Of a stretch of DNA of 64,000 nt, positions 28,001-37,100 are shown piece by piece. This DNA comes from Rhodococcus rhodnii NBRC 100604 (GTDB lineage: Bacteria; Actinomycetota; Actinomycetes; Mycobacteriales; Mycobacteriaceae): positions 124,001 to 188,000 of the forward strand of contig NZ_BCXD01000001.1 in assembly GCF_001894925.1 (NCBI RefSeq), read 5' to 3'. Numbering within the stretch: position 1 is the first letter of the stretch; the number at the start of each line of letters is the position of its first letter. The position numbers were made by a program, and so were the translations under genes. The notes beneath the pieces were generated by a model, which saw nothing but the letters and a program-made list of their open reading frames with translations, was not told the origin of the DNA and did no database searches.

Positions 28001-31000
28001 GCAACGCGTCGACGAACAGCGCGCCCGACCAGCCGTCCCACAGGATGAACTCGCGGTCGACGACGAGCCGGTCCACCGCCGCCCCGTCGCCCTCCTCGTC
28101 GCGCAGATGGACGAGCATCATCCGCCACAGCGGCGGCCGGGTGAGATCGAAGGGCGTGCGGCGGTCCGCTTCCTCGAGTTCCGCGAGCCGCGCGTCGCGC
28201 TCGTCGCCGGGCAGCGCCGTGAGGTCGTGCTCGGTGAACGGCACGCTCACACCCGTCGCGACGAACTGGACGGGCTCGCGGACGCCGTCGGTCACGAAAC
28301 CCGCACGCAGCGTGGGGTTCTCGTCGAGAACGCGCTGAGCCGCCGCGCGCAGCCTCGGCACGTCGACGCGCGAGCCGAAGTCGAGTGCGAACTGCGCGGT
28401 GTAGATGTCGGCGCGGTCGTCGAAGGACGACTGGAACAGCAGGCCGCGCTGCAGCGGAGACAGCGGCCAGATGTCCGACACCTGCGCGCCGGACTCGGCG
28501 GCGATCGCGACGACGGCGTCGACGTCGCGCTGCGGCAGCGAGGCGTGCGTGACATCGCGCGCGGCGAGCCGCCCGCGCGACTGCGCGAGTTCGCCCGCAG
28601 CCTCCTCCCAGAAGTCCGCGATGCTCGCGAGGCCCGACTCGGTCAGGCCGTGATCGCTGTGCAGCGTGACGACGGTGCTCCGCCGTCCTGGCGCGAGAGC
28701 GACGTCGAGAACGTAGGTTCCCGCGCGGTCGCCGCCGTCGCGCACGAGGATCTGCGGAACCGCGAGCGCCGCGAGGGCGGGGCCGGCCTGGACCGCGAGA
28801 TGCCGAAGCACGGGCCATGTGGCGGCGTCGACCGCCCCGCGCGCGTCGGCGACGGCACCGAGCGGGTCGGACGAGGCGCGCGCGACGCGGATCGGTGCGG
28901 TCGTGCCGAGTGGACCGAGCGTGCGGGCGCTCTCGCCGCGACGGCCGCCGTTCCAGACGTCGACGAGCAACTCGCCGCCCGCGCACTCCTGATAGCGATC
29001 GAGCGCGACGAGCGTCGCGGCGAGCGCGACGTCGAGGTCGATTCCTTCGGGACAGCCGAGGTCGCCGTCCACTTCGAACGACACCGTGAGCGGAGTGCCG
29101 TGCGCAGGGGCAGAGCTCGGGACGGCCGAGTCCGTGAACTCCGCACCGGGGGCGGCGATCCGCATCCACTCGCCCAGCAGCGCCAGTACCTCCGGATCTG
29201 CTGCACGCTCGGTGATCTCGCGGGCGTACGCGGCGAGCGACCGCGGGACGGGCGGGAGGCCGATCTCGCCTCGCAGCAGCGACGTCGCGACCCCGCGGTG
29301 GACGTCGCGCACGAGCGTGTCCCACGACGGGGCGTCGAGCAGCAGCGACGAGCCGCGCAGTGCAAGCCCGCGCGCACCGCCCGCCGCCGTGTACGGCTCG
29401 GCGGTGAGCACGCGGCGCGCGAACGGATCGGGTTCGCCGCCCGCAGCGGTCACGGTGCCCCGCGGTGCGACGTCGAGCAGCCACATCCCCGGGACGGGAG
29501 CCGTGATCGCGGTACGCAGGACGTCGTGCCGATCGACCACGGCCGCGAGCACCGCGTCGACATCCGCGTCGGCCGGCACGACGAGCCGCGCGGTGCGGTC
29601 CGCGCCGGTGTGGCCGGTGTCGCGGGCACGGGCGAGCGCCGGCAGGATCGGGAGCGGGCCGGCACCGCCGTCGTCGTGAGGGAGTGGCTCGGCTTCACCG
29701 GCCCCACCGAGGACTGCACCGGCCCCACCGAGGACTCCGTCCAGGTCGAGCAGCACCTCGTCGAGGAACGCGGGGAACCCGTCCACGAGGGTGCGGGCGG
29801 TCTCGGCGTGATCGGGGTGCGCACGGAACCCGAACTCGATCGGATCGGCGCCGCGGGGCAGCACGATCGCGAACTCGAACTCGCCGACCGGGCCCCACGA
29901 CAGCACGTCGGCCCGGGTCTCGTCACCGATCGCGCGGCGCGGCGTCGGATTGGGCAGGAGGTTGATCCCGATCGTGGGCGGGCGCCAGTCGGGGTGCGAC
30001 TCCGCCATCGCGGCGCCGATCTCCTCGCCGCGGAAACGTCCGTGCCGCAGCGCCTTCCAGATCTTGAGCTCGACCTCGCCCGCGACGTCCGCGAGCCGAT
30101 CCGTCTCGCCGACCCGCAGTCGCAGCGGGACGACGTTGGACACCATGCACGGGAAGCTCCGCAGCGCGCGATCGCCGCGTGCGGTGGTCGGCAGCGAGAA
30201 GACGACGTCGCGCATCGCGGTGGCTCGCGCGACGTACGCGCCGGTCAGCGCGACGAGCACGTGCGACAGGCGCAGCCCGTGCTCGCGGGCGTGCGCGTCG
30301 AGCAGCTCGCGACGGGCGCCGTCGACGACGACGGGAGCGAACGGCACCGCGGGCGCGGGAACGAGCGGCCCCGGCGCGGCGCTGCCGCCCGGCAGTGCCG
30401 CGAGGGACGGGACGGCCGGAAGGTCCGCGAGCTCGCCGAGCCAGTACGCGCGGTCCTCGTCGCGCCCCGTCGACGCACGGTACGACTCGTCCGCGCCGAC
30501 GAAGACGGGCAGCGTCCAGCCAGGATCGAGGTCCGTGCCGTCGGGGTCGGTGTAGGCGCGGGCGATGCGCGCGACGACGAGGCTGAAGCCGTATCCGTCG
30601 TTGACGATGTGGTGGTACTTCTGGAACAGCCGCACGCGCCGATCGCCGATGCGGTGCACGCAGAAGTCGAACAGCTGGTCCTCGCCCAGATCGAAGGGGA
30701 CGGCCATGCGCTCGCGCATCCACTCGTCGGACGCGGCGACGGGGTCTGCGTGATCGCGGAAGTCGAGGACGATCGGCGACCAGTCGCGGTGCGTGCGCGG
30801 CACCTGCACGAGGCGCGGCTCGCCGTCGTCGGAGTCGCGCATCGCGACGTTGACGTGCAACGTGTCGACCTGGTCGAGTACGAGCTTGCTCACGCGGCCG
30901 AGCCGCTCGGCGTCGATGTCGCCGAGCGTGTCGGTGACGATGCCGATGTTGTACAGCCGCCCCGTCGGATCGAGCTGGTGCCCGAACCAGATCCCGCGCT

Positions 31001-31106
31001 GCGCAGCGGTGACGGGATACTCGCACGACGGATACGTGACGACGTCGGCCACGTCCACCGTGCCACTCGCGCGCACGGCGTCGTCGGTCGAAGTCACGTC
31101 CTGCAT
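19059..31106 (-). CDS. Siderophore NRPS-2 (C-E*-C*-A-PCP-C-A-PCP-C-A-PCP)
   Basis: A 4015-residue synthetase. The N-terminal C domain (about 1-440) looks like the DhbF/EntF starter type and has HHIVNDG. Next come a degenerate epimerase-like domain (about 465-860, HH replaced by SS) and a C domain (about 880-1300) whose HHxxxDG reads EFILWDG. Three A-PCP modules follow, separated by normal C domains (HHIATDE, HHIAIDE). Pocket residues read DMENLGLINK for A4 (N5-hydroxyornithine signature), DVWHVSLVEK for A5 (serine-like) and DAQEGGLVDK for A6 (unassigned, acidic positions suggest a basic side chain). The final PCP has LGIDSI, with no thioesterase or reductase after it. ATG with AGGA upstream; IdeR box at 31139-31157. 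Alignment of pocket positions was done by eye. Confidence 0.93.
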   Translation of the reverse strand: MQDVTSTDDAVRASGTVDVADVVTYPSCEYPVTAAQRGIWFGHQLDPTGRLYNIGIVTDTLGDIDAERLGRVSKLVLDQVDTLHVNVAMRDSDDGEPRLVQVPRTHRDWSPIVLDFRDHADPVAASDEWMRERMAVPFDLGEDQLFDFCVHRIGDRRVRLFQKYHHIVNDGYGFSLVVARIARAYTDPDGTDLDPGWTLPVFVGADESYRASTGRDEDRAYWLGELADLPAVPSLAALPGGSAAPGPLVPAPAVPFAPVVVDGARRELLDAHAREHGLRLSHVLVALTGAYVARATAMRDVVFSLPTTARGDRALRSFPCMVSNVVPLRLRVGETDRLADVAGEVELKIWKALRHGRFRGEEIGAAMAESHPDWRPPTIGINLLPNPTPRRAIGDETRADVLSWGPVGEFEFAIVLPRGADPIEFGFRAHPDHAETARTLVDGFPAFLDEVLLDLDGVLGGAGAVLGGAGEAEPLPHDDGGAGPLPILPALARARDTGHTGADRTARLVVPADADVDAVLAAVVDRHDVLRTAITAPVPGMWLLDVAPRGTVTAAGGEPDPFARRVLTAEPYTAAGGARGLALRGSSLLLDAPSWDTLVRDVHRGVATSLLRGEIGLPPVPRSLAAYAREITERAADPEVLALLGEWMRIAAPGAEFTDSAVPSSAPAHGTPLTVSFEVDGDLGCPEGIDLDVALAATLVALDRYQECAGGELLVDVWNGGRRGESARTLGPLGTTAPIRVARASSDPLGAVADARGAVDAATWPVLRHLAVQAGPALAALAVPQILVRDGGDRAGTYVLDVALAPGRRSTVVTLHSDHGLTESGLASIADFWEEAAGELAQSRGRLAARDVTHASLPQRDVDAVVAIAAESGAQVSDIWPLSPLQRGLLFQSSFDDRADIYTAQFALDFGSRVDVPRLRAAAQRVLDENPTLRAGFVTDGVREPVQFVATGVSVPFTEHDLTALPGDERDARLAELEEADRRTPFDLTRPPLWRMMLVHLRDEEGDGAAVDRLVVDREFILWDGWSGALFVDALLAHYAGDEVAAPEAQFTDYLAWLAERDEDAAARTWARMLDGIDEPTLLAGSVAGRAAVVPLRIESYVDEETVTRLRSRARTAGVTLNALMNAAMGLLTAAESGRTDVVFGSTVAGQPTEVTGLDRVMGMFLNTVPIRVTLRPHETTTALLRRMQDEYAERLDVEYLGLGEIQQAARHSELFDTLFVLQNFKDAKRMAQQSQRYGIVGESSLDHTHYPLAIVVSPGERLHVKIDYRPDLVERERAQALHDRFVAILGFLVADDPVVAAPTLTPAEYAAAAEQWRTPLPAVEDVTVAEMLAARAAVVPDDIALVAGEQSCTYGELTARIDALARRLLAAGSGPEALVCLGVPRSIDMVVALFAVLRTGAAYVPLELDQPDARLHTVIGDADPALFVVTDAVRDRLRLDPQRCLLPSGARETGGSPITGAELGRFAPGTRGRLDHPAYVIYTSGSTGRPKGVVTPYLGLTNMQRNHQDAIFDPVIAAAGGRRLRVAHTVSFAFDMSWEELLWLVEGHEVHVCDEDLRRDSAALVEYCDRHEIDVVNVTPTYATALFSDGLLEQDGTGHRPPLVLLGGEAVADSVWNRLRDTDGTLGYNLYGPTEYTINTLGGGTADSAEPTVGTPIRATRAHILDPWLRPVPDGVAGELYIAGVGLARGYLARPELTGERFVADPFTAEPGTRMYRTGDLVRRRRGSGLVDYLGRIDDQVKIRGYRVELHEIESVLEEHPDVRSAAVVALDDPLVPGTKRLAAYAVPNASDLDDAAVTQHLRERLPDYMVPGSLQQIAALPTTVNGKLDVKALPAPQVRAATGGRPPSTPAEHALAAIFTELLALDDDIALGADADFFELGGHSMIAMRVVSRVRAEFDVQITIRDLFEARTVAALAQRLGSAESARPAIAPRPRPERVPLSAAQERMWTLQQLSPAGSLPYHYPFVVELAGEVDAPALGAAVRDVLARHESLRTVVGTDGETAWQVVLDPDAAHDVRIAPDDADETQWLTGLLTEQFDLTAVAPLRVGLVCGEGRTVLAIVMHHIATDERSDAPLLRDLGHAYDARTRGEAPSWTPLPVQYADYTLWQQDLLDSGEFDRQLDWWETALRDLPEEMPLPLDRTRGTETTGRAHTIRRDVDPAVARHVRAAADARGASMFMALHAATAAALARLGAGTDVVVGTPVSGRADTALDELVGFFVETVVLRTDVSGDPTLGELVSRVKDADLAAMSHQDVPFQQIVERIAPPRVDGRNPLFQVMLGYLQRPQETPGVLGMTTQWQPLASAQAKFDLHLTYVDDPATGELALVTEYATDLFDAATIETVVDVVIRVLAAMADPALRVNDLEVVADRTAALRVGDGGPAPHAPLLTASLAAAAERHGDRIAVRCDESAWTYRALAEASARVAHALIARGVRPGDLVAVTARRSFEQIVAVHAIMRAGAAYLPVDTSAPAERVEFVLSDAAPVLVVDEDDVRAMLADGAAPVGLLPEPSPAHPLYVIYTSGSTGRPKGVVVNHAAVANRLAWVRDEVVLTPDDTMLLATPISFDVSVWELFWPFTEGASVVVTAPDAHRDPSALLAPLAHATHAHFVPSVLDEVLRAAASEPGRGAGAPGPRHIVCSGEALGAATVARAHAVWPGVRVDNLYGPTEAAVEVTLESNIVAAQGDTRAVPIGVAGARVRLLVLDAALRPVPHGVTGELYIGGVQVADGYLRRPGLTAERFVADPYGSGGQRLYRTGDLARWNSAGSLDFRGRVDDQVKLRGMRIELGEVAAFLADVPGVTGAAAAVHGDVLVGYVTGGTDPEAVRGTLAARVPGHLVPSIVLPLDEIPLSAHGKLDRRRLPVPEFAEAPQRAPATGREAELCALFGRVLDRDDVGPDDGFFALGGHSLSAVRLVNAVREQFGVTLSMRDVFDAPTPAALAHRVARGGTDVVAPVTRREHTGPAPVSFAQRRMWLLDQLGDTAGAYNVPISWRVPGGVDAAVLRAALADVARRHTALRTVFPAGPDGEPVQVVLDEPGIAVDEVALDAADDLGEMLRAAVRHRFDLRHDAPVHATVIHETTIHETNASVVVLVVHHIAIDEWSTGALIADVAAAYGARLAGEDPGFGSPAVEYVDYTLWQRELLGEAGAPTEFAAAQLEHWRGVLAGSPDEITLPLDRPRGARPSYRGATEPIVVPADVVRGLRELAAEHDVSMFMITTAAVSVLLQRFGAGDDIPIGTPVSGRTDPALEDLVGFFLNTLVVRTDLSGNPTIAEVLGRVRERALAAFEHQHVPFEQVVSACASPGRGAGVHPLFQVMVVYLTQPAPDMPGGAMPGGSPVPIAPETAKFDLSFDFVEFAGTDTVAGVLEYRTDLFDADTARRLTSAVVEVLREFAGAGRDHTLAGWGDVVPAERAELDVVATRPAVPGDHETLPDLFAAAAVRHGDRTAVIADDARLTFAELASRVHRWARELVARGVAPERTVALVLPRRADTITAILAVAAAGGAYVAVDPDAPAERRRTILDSVDPVVVLTDGTDTGTGELSLARLDAASRGRSDAPLTDADRRAPLRRDHPVYVVHTSGSTGTPKAVVATHRGLVSLYRSHREDLHVPTAVRAGRDRLVVGHAWSFFFDASWQPQLWLLGGHTLAVVDDELRRDPHRTVARAREQRWDFLEVTPSHLGQLLDAGLAAPGEHRPATLGFGGEAISPQLWERLRMLAPETESFNLYGPSESTVDALVARVTDADAPVAGRPVAGTTVRVLDDLLRPVPIGVVGELYLAGDGLARGYRGETGRTAGRFVAAPGGGRMYRTGDRVRWTPSGHLEFRGRGDDQLKIRGYRIEPGEIENALRAVDGVVDAVVLAHAGSLAAYVAAPEQLDRARLRGALARTLPAYMIPASFTMLTEFPTLPNGKIDRAALPDPVAHERPIVAPTTEAERTLCTVLSREAGVPVGIDDDLVSLGIDSIGVMRVVTALRERGFEIDAADLFTAESFAVLAAGAVTGWKRTITRNEGNR

Positions 31107-31138
31107 GTCACGTCCTGTTCGCGTGTCGGGATGCCAGT

Positions 31139-31157
31139 TTTGGGTAGCCTAACCGAA
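31139..31157 (-). promoter_or_regulatory. IdeR/DtxR iron box upstream of NRPS-2
   Basis: On the minus strand TTCGGTTAGGCTACCCAAA matches the IdeR consensus TTAGGTTAGGCTAACCTAA at 16 of 19 positions, the best site in the window. It lies 33 bases before the NRPS-2 ATG, within the 76-base gap after NRPS-1. NRPS-2 and the exporter genes may therefore have their own iron-repressed promoter. Confidence 0.72.
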
Positions 31158-31182
31158 CTCCCCGGATCCGAGAGTGGGCGAC

Positions 31183-34100
31183 TCATGCGAGCGTGCCCGC
31201 CGTCGCGGCCGCCAGGCGCTCCGCGAACGCGCGTTCCCAGGCCACGCACACCGCGTCCAGGGCCCCGTCTCCGAAACCGGCTGTATCGCCCAGCATCTCG
31301 ATCGACACCGACGGGCTGTCCGAATCCGCCCATACGCGCAGTTCGAGCGGGTACCGGGACGGCGCCGGAACGACCCCGGGTGCGAGCACGCGGACCAGGG
31401 CGACGGGGTGCGGCAGTCCCGCGAGGGCCGGCGCCGTCTGCGCGTTGAGGTGACGCAGCGTCGCGTACCCGGTGTCCGCGACCGAGGCACCTCGCGTGGC
31501 CGCCGACCGCGGGACGACCACCTCGAGCGACCCGACGGTGCCCGCAACGGCGGCGCCGCGCGTGAGGACGGCGACGGGGACGTTCGTGTCTCGTCCGGTC
31601 GCGGCGAGCGCGTCCGCGAGGGCGTCCGCCGCGATGTCGCGCACCCGGGCATCATCGCCTCGTGCCGGGTCGTCGCCTCGTGCCAGGTCCGGGCCGACGG
31701 CGACGCGCGCCGTCCGGCTGCTTCGCTCCCCCGTGGCGAGACCGCCGCCACCGGCGAGGACCGCAGACCAGTGCGCGATGTCGGTGAACAGCGCCGGGTC
31801 CTGCGCGGCCGCCGTCAGCGCGTCGGCCGCCTCCCTCACCCCGGGCTCCGGCCGTGCGACGATGGGCTCGTCGCCGCGGGCGACGGCGTCGAGACCCGCC
31901 CGGAGATCGGCGGCGACGACCGCCAGCGAGGCGTCGTCGGCCGCGAACTCGTGGATCAGGACCTCGAGTTCCGCGCCGTTCCGCGTCGCGGAGAGCATCC
32001 GGCCCGCCTCCGGGTCGACCGGACCCGAGCCGAGCTCGGCCGAGGCCCCGTGCGACGGCGCGACGTCGAGCGACCAGATCACCCCAGCGGTGCGGGTCAG
32101 GGTCAGCCGCAGTGCGTCGTGCGCCTGCACGAGGGCGGTGAGCACGGCGTCGATCCCGGAATCCGTGACACCATCGGGAATCTCGACGCGAACGGAACCG
32201 GCGGCACCGAGGTCGCCGGCCTCACGGGCGGCGTGGATCGCCGGCGTGAGGGCCGCGGGCCCACCGGGATCGGCCTGCAACTCGGGCGTGCCGTCGTCGT
32301 CGCCGGCCGGTGTCTCGGGCTGCTCGAACTCGGGCCGCTCGAACTCGGCGACCGCCGCGAGCCCCGCGGCGGTACGCAACTGGAAGACGTCGCGTGCGGA
32401 GAACCGGATGCCCTCGCGGGCAGCGGAGTTGACGAGCGTCATGGACGAGATGCTGTCGCCACCGAGAACGAAGAAGTCGTCGTCCGCGGCGACGTCGCCG
32501 ACGTCGAGGACACGGGCGAGCAGCGCACAGACCGCGCGTTCCTCGTCGGTCTCCGCCGCACGCCCGCCCACGGGCACGTGCGGTTCGGGCAGCGCGCCGC
32601 GATCGAGTTTGCCGTTGGGGGTCAGCGGGAACGCGTCCAGCATCGTGACCGTCGCGGGCAGCATGTACTCGGGCAGGACCGTTGCGGCGTGAGCGATCAC
32701 GTCGGTGTACGCAACGTCCTCGCGGGCCACGACGTACGCGTGGACCTGCCCGCCACCGACCACCGCTACCGCGGCGTCGACGGCAGGATGCGACGCGAGC
32801 ACGCCCTCGATCTCGCCGAGTTCGACCCGCAGCCCGCGCAGCTTGACCTGACCGTCGGCGCGGCCGAGGTACTCGATCCCGCCGCCCTCGCGGCGACGGA
32901 CGATGTCGCCCGTCCGGTACAGCCGCTCACCGGAACCGGGCGCGAACGGGTCGGCGACGAACCGCTCGGCCGTCGTCCCGGGCTTGCCGACGTACCCGCG
33001 GGCGAGCTGGACACCACCGAGGTAGAGCTCCCCCGCTACCCCCGGCGGAACCCGCCGCAGCCACTCGTCGAGGACGTGGGTCGAGGTCGCGCGGATCGGC
33101 CACCCGATCGTCACGGGATCCGTGGCGCCGATCCGCGCGCACGTCACCTCGATTCCCGCCTCGGTCGGGCCGTAGAGATTGAACAGCTCGCCGTCGACGA
33201 GGCGATGGAAGCGGTCGCGATGCGACGCCGTGAGTGCTTCACCGCTGCACAGCACCCGGCGAATCGACGGGCGTGCGAGATCGTCGTTCGCGCGGTCGTC
33301 GTTCTCGAGGTCGTTGTTCTCGAGGTCGTCGAGGAACGCACCGAGCATCGACGGCACGAAGTGCGTCGTCGTGATCGCCCTGCGCACGAGAACCTCACGC
33401 AGATACCCCGGATCGCGGTGCCCGTCCGGCGTCGCGAGTACGAGCGTCGCGCCGGTGAGCAGGGGCCAGAAGAACTCCCACACCGAGACGTCGAAGCCGC
33501 ACGGCGTCTTCTGCAGGACGCGGTCGTCGCTCGTGAGCCCGAAACGTTCCTGTCCCCAGTCGATCCGGTTGAGCACGGCGCGGTGCGGCACCGACACGCC
33601 CTTGGGGCGTCCCGTCGAGCCGGAGGTGTAGACGACGTACGCAGGGTGGTCGCCGCCCGACGGGACGGACGCGTCGCCCGACGCCACGTCCGTGTCGGGT
33701 GAACCGTCCTCACGCAGCACGATCACCGGGACGTCGACGTCGCGGGGGCCGTCGGCGAGGATCACTGCGGGCGCGGCGTCCGCGACCATGTACGCGAGCC
33801 GGTCGACGGGATAACTCTGGTCGAGCGGCAGGTACGCGGCGCCGGCCCGGTGCGTCGCGAGCAACCCGACGACGAGTGCGATCCCGCGCTGGGCCGCGAC
33901 ACCGACGACGCTCTCGGGCGTGATCGAGGCGGTCGCACGAATCGCCCGCGCAACGCGCTCCACGACGTCGTCGAGCTCGCGGTACGTCAGCTCGGTTCCG
34001 GTCGCGTCCTCGACGAGCGCGACCGCGTCCGGCGTCGCAGCTGCCTGTGCCGCGAACCGGTGGCCGAGCCCGTCGCCGGGGGCCGGTTCCGGTGCCGCGG

Positions 34101-37100
34101 GCCCGGTCTCGATCGCCGCGAGCGCGTCCCGTTCGGTGTCGAGGACGGGATCGAGCCGCGAGATCGGGGTGTGCGGGTCGGCTGCGATCGCGGTCAGGAG
34201 CGCGCGCAGGCGTTCGGCGAGTGCCGTCGCGGTCGCGTCGTCGAACAGGTCGGTCGCGTACTCGAGCCGCCCGCGGACACCGCCCGCGTCGTCGGCGCCG
34301 AGATCGAAGGTCAGATCGAACTTCGCCGTTCCCGGCTCCACGAAGAGCGGCGCGGCGTCGAGACCCGTGAGCGCGATCGGCTCGATCGGATCGCGGTACT
34401 GCACGAGCACCTGGAACAGCGGATTCCGTGCGAACGAGCGTTCGGGATCGAGCGCGTCGACGACGGCGTCGAACGGAACGTCCTGGTGCGCGAACGCATC
34501 GAGATCCTCGTCGCGCACCTGTGCCAGGACGTCGGCGAACGACGGGTCCCCCACGAGTTCGGTGCGGAGCACGACGGTGTTGACGAAGAATCCGACGAGG
34601 TCGTGCAGCGCGGCGTCGCCGCGGCCCGCGACGGGAGCACCGACGACGACGTCCCGGCCCGCACCCAGCCCGGCGAGCAGCACCGCGACCGCGGCGTGCG
34701 TCAGCATGAACATCGACGCCCCCTGCTCGGCGGCGACGGCCTCGAGACGCGTGCGCAGTGCGGCGTCGAGATGGAAGGGGGCGGCGGCACCGGCGAACGT
34801 CGGCTCCGACGGCCGGCGACGGTCACGGGGCAGCGCGATCTCGTCCGGTGCTCCCTGCAGGCGCTGCGTCCAGAACCGCAGTTGCTCGTCGCGAACGGAG
34901 TCGCCCGATCCGCCCGGCGCGGCGAGGATCTCGTCGTGCCACTGCGTGAAGTCGCGATACTGCACCGGCAGCGGGCTCGGCTCGGTGGCCCCGGCGGGAC
35001 CGACGGCAGCCGAGTACGCGGCGGCGAGGTCACGCATGAGCGGCGTCGCGGACCATTCGTCGGCCGCGATGTGGTGGACGAGGACGAGCAGCACCGCCGT
35101 CCCGGAACCGCGCACGAGGACGCCACGCAGCGGTCCCTCCTCGTCGATCCGGAACACCGCGCGGGCATGGGTGCGCAGCAGATCCTCGGCCGCGGGGCAA
35201 CCCGACGCGGGATCGAGGTCGCTGTCGACGATCTCGACCGGGACGCCGAGTTCGCCTGCGGGATGGACGATCTGGACAGGGCGGTCGTCGTCGCCGACCC
35301 CGAAGGTCGTGCGCAGCGGTTCGTGCCGTGCCGCGACGGCCGCGAAGGCGCTCGTGAGCGCATCGGTGTCGACGTCGCCGTTCAGGCGGACCCCGAACGC
35401 GATCGTGTACGTCGGGCTCGGCCCCCAGGTCGCGTACTGGAACCACAGCCGACGCTGCGCCGTCGACACGGGCGAGACGGGCGGCAGACCGCACGCCACC
35501 AGCGGCGCACGCTCGGTGCGCGACGGCGCGGCCGCGCGGGCCATCGCCGCGGGGGTCCGCAACTCGAACACGTCGCGCAGCGTCGGCTCCCAGCCCGTCC
35601 GCTCCTTCACCGCCGCGATCAGCCGTGCGGCGAGCAGCGAACTGCCGCCGAGCGCGAAGAAGTCGTCGTCGGGACCGACCTCCGTGCCGTCGCCGCCGGG
35701 ACCGACGAGCTCTGCCAGGAGGTCGCAGTAGAGCTGCTCGTCCGCCGTCGCGGCACGACGCGGCGCCGCGGCCGGAAGCGGGAGCGCCGCGCGATCGACC
35801 TTGCCGCCGGGCAGCAGCGGGTACTCGTCGAGCACGACGATCGTCGGCACCATGTAGTCGGGCAGGAACTCTCGCGCGTGCGCGGTCAGCGCCGACGCGT
35901 CGGCGCCGGTGCCCGTGACGTAGGCGACGATGCCGTCGCCGCCCGGAAGCGCCCGTACGTCGACGAGCGCGCGGCCCACGGACGGATGCGCCGTGAGGAC
36001 ACCCTCGATCTCGCCTGGCTCGATCCGCAGCCCACGCAGTGCGAGCTGGCGGTCGGCGCGGGCGACGAACTCGAGCCGGCCGTCCCGCAGCCGCCGCACG
36101 AGATCGCCCGTCCGGAACACCCGCTCACCGCCGGGTGCCGCGACGAACCGGGTCGCCGTCAGACCGGGGCGCGCGAGATAGCCACGCGCCGACTGGACTC
36201 CGCCCACGTACAGCTCGCCGACGACACCGGACGCGACGGGACGCAGGCGCGCATCGCGCACGTCCGCCGAGGTGCCCGCGACCGGGGCGCCGACGAGCAC
36301 GCGCGGCCCGTCCGCCTCCCACACCGTGACGTCGCCCGCCACCTCGGAGGAACCGTACGAGTCGAACACCCGTGCGCCGGCGCCACGCAGCCGCGCGACG
36401 AGGTCGGCGCCCAGTGGCTCACCCGACAGGAACCACGTGTGGATCGCGGCGACGTCGGCCGCGTACTCGCCTGCCAGCGACGCTGCGAGACTCGGTACCG
36501 CCGTGAGCATCCCGACGCCGTGATCGCGGACCAGCCGGGCGAGCGCCGCGACGTCGCGCGACTCGTCGTCGCTCGCGATCACGACGCGCGCACCCGCGAC
36601 GAGGCCCGCGAGGATCTCCGTCGTACCGTCGACGAAACTCACCGAACTCTTCGCCAGCCGGACGTCCGGTCCGGGGCCCGCCGTGAGATCGCGTTGCCAT
36701 GCGAGACGATTGGCGAGCGCCCCCGCCGTTCCGACGACCCCCTTCGGCGTGCCGGTCGACCCCGATGTGTAGAGGACGTACGCGGCGTCGTCGCCGCGCG
36801 CCGGGACCCGGCGGGGGGCACCCTCGCTCGGTGGTGCGCCGATCGCCTCCCGGATCACGAGCGCGGGCCGGGCGTCGTCGAGGACGTACCGCACGCGCGC
36901 GTCGGGATAGGTGGGATCGACGGGAAGGTACGCGGCGCCGACGTCGAGCACCGCGAGCAGCGCGACGACGAAGTCGACTCCCCGGTCCATGTGCAGCGCG
37001 ACGACGTCGCCGCGCGTGACGCCGCGGGCCTGCAGGGTCGCGGCCGCCGCGGCGACCCGTTCGTCCAGTGCGCGGTAGGTGATCTCGGTGCCGCCGAACA

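Noticed and set aside
26856-31448. Very long plus-strand open frame (about 1530 codons) opposite NRPS-2
   Set aside because: Composition is Arg/Glu/His/Val-rich with no motifs, as expected for the complement of GC-rich coding sequence; the minus strand has clear NRPS domains throughout.
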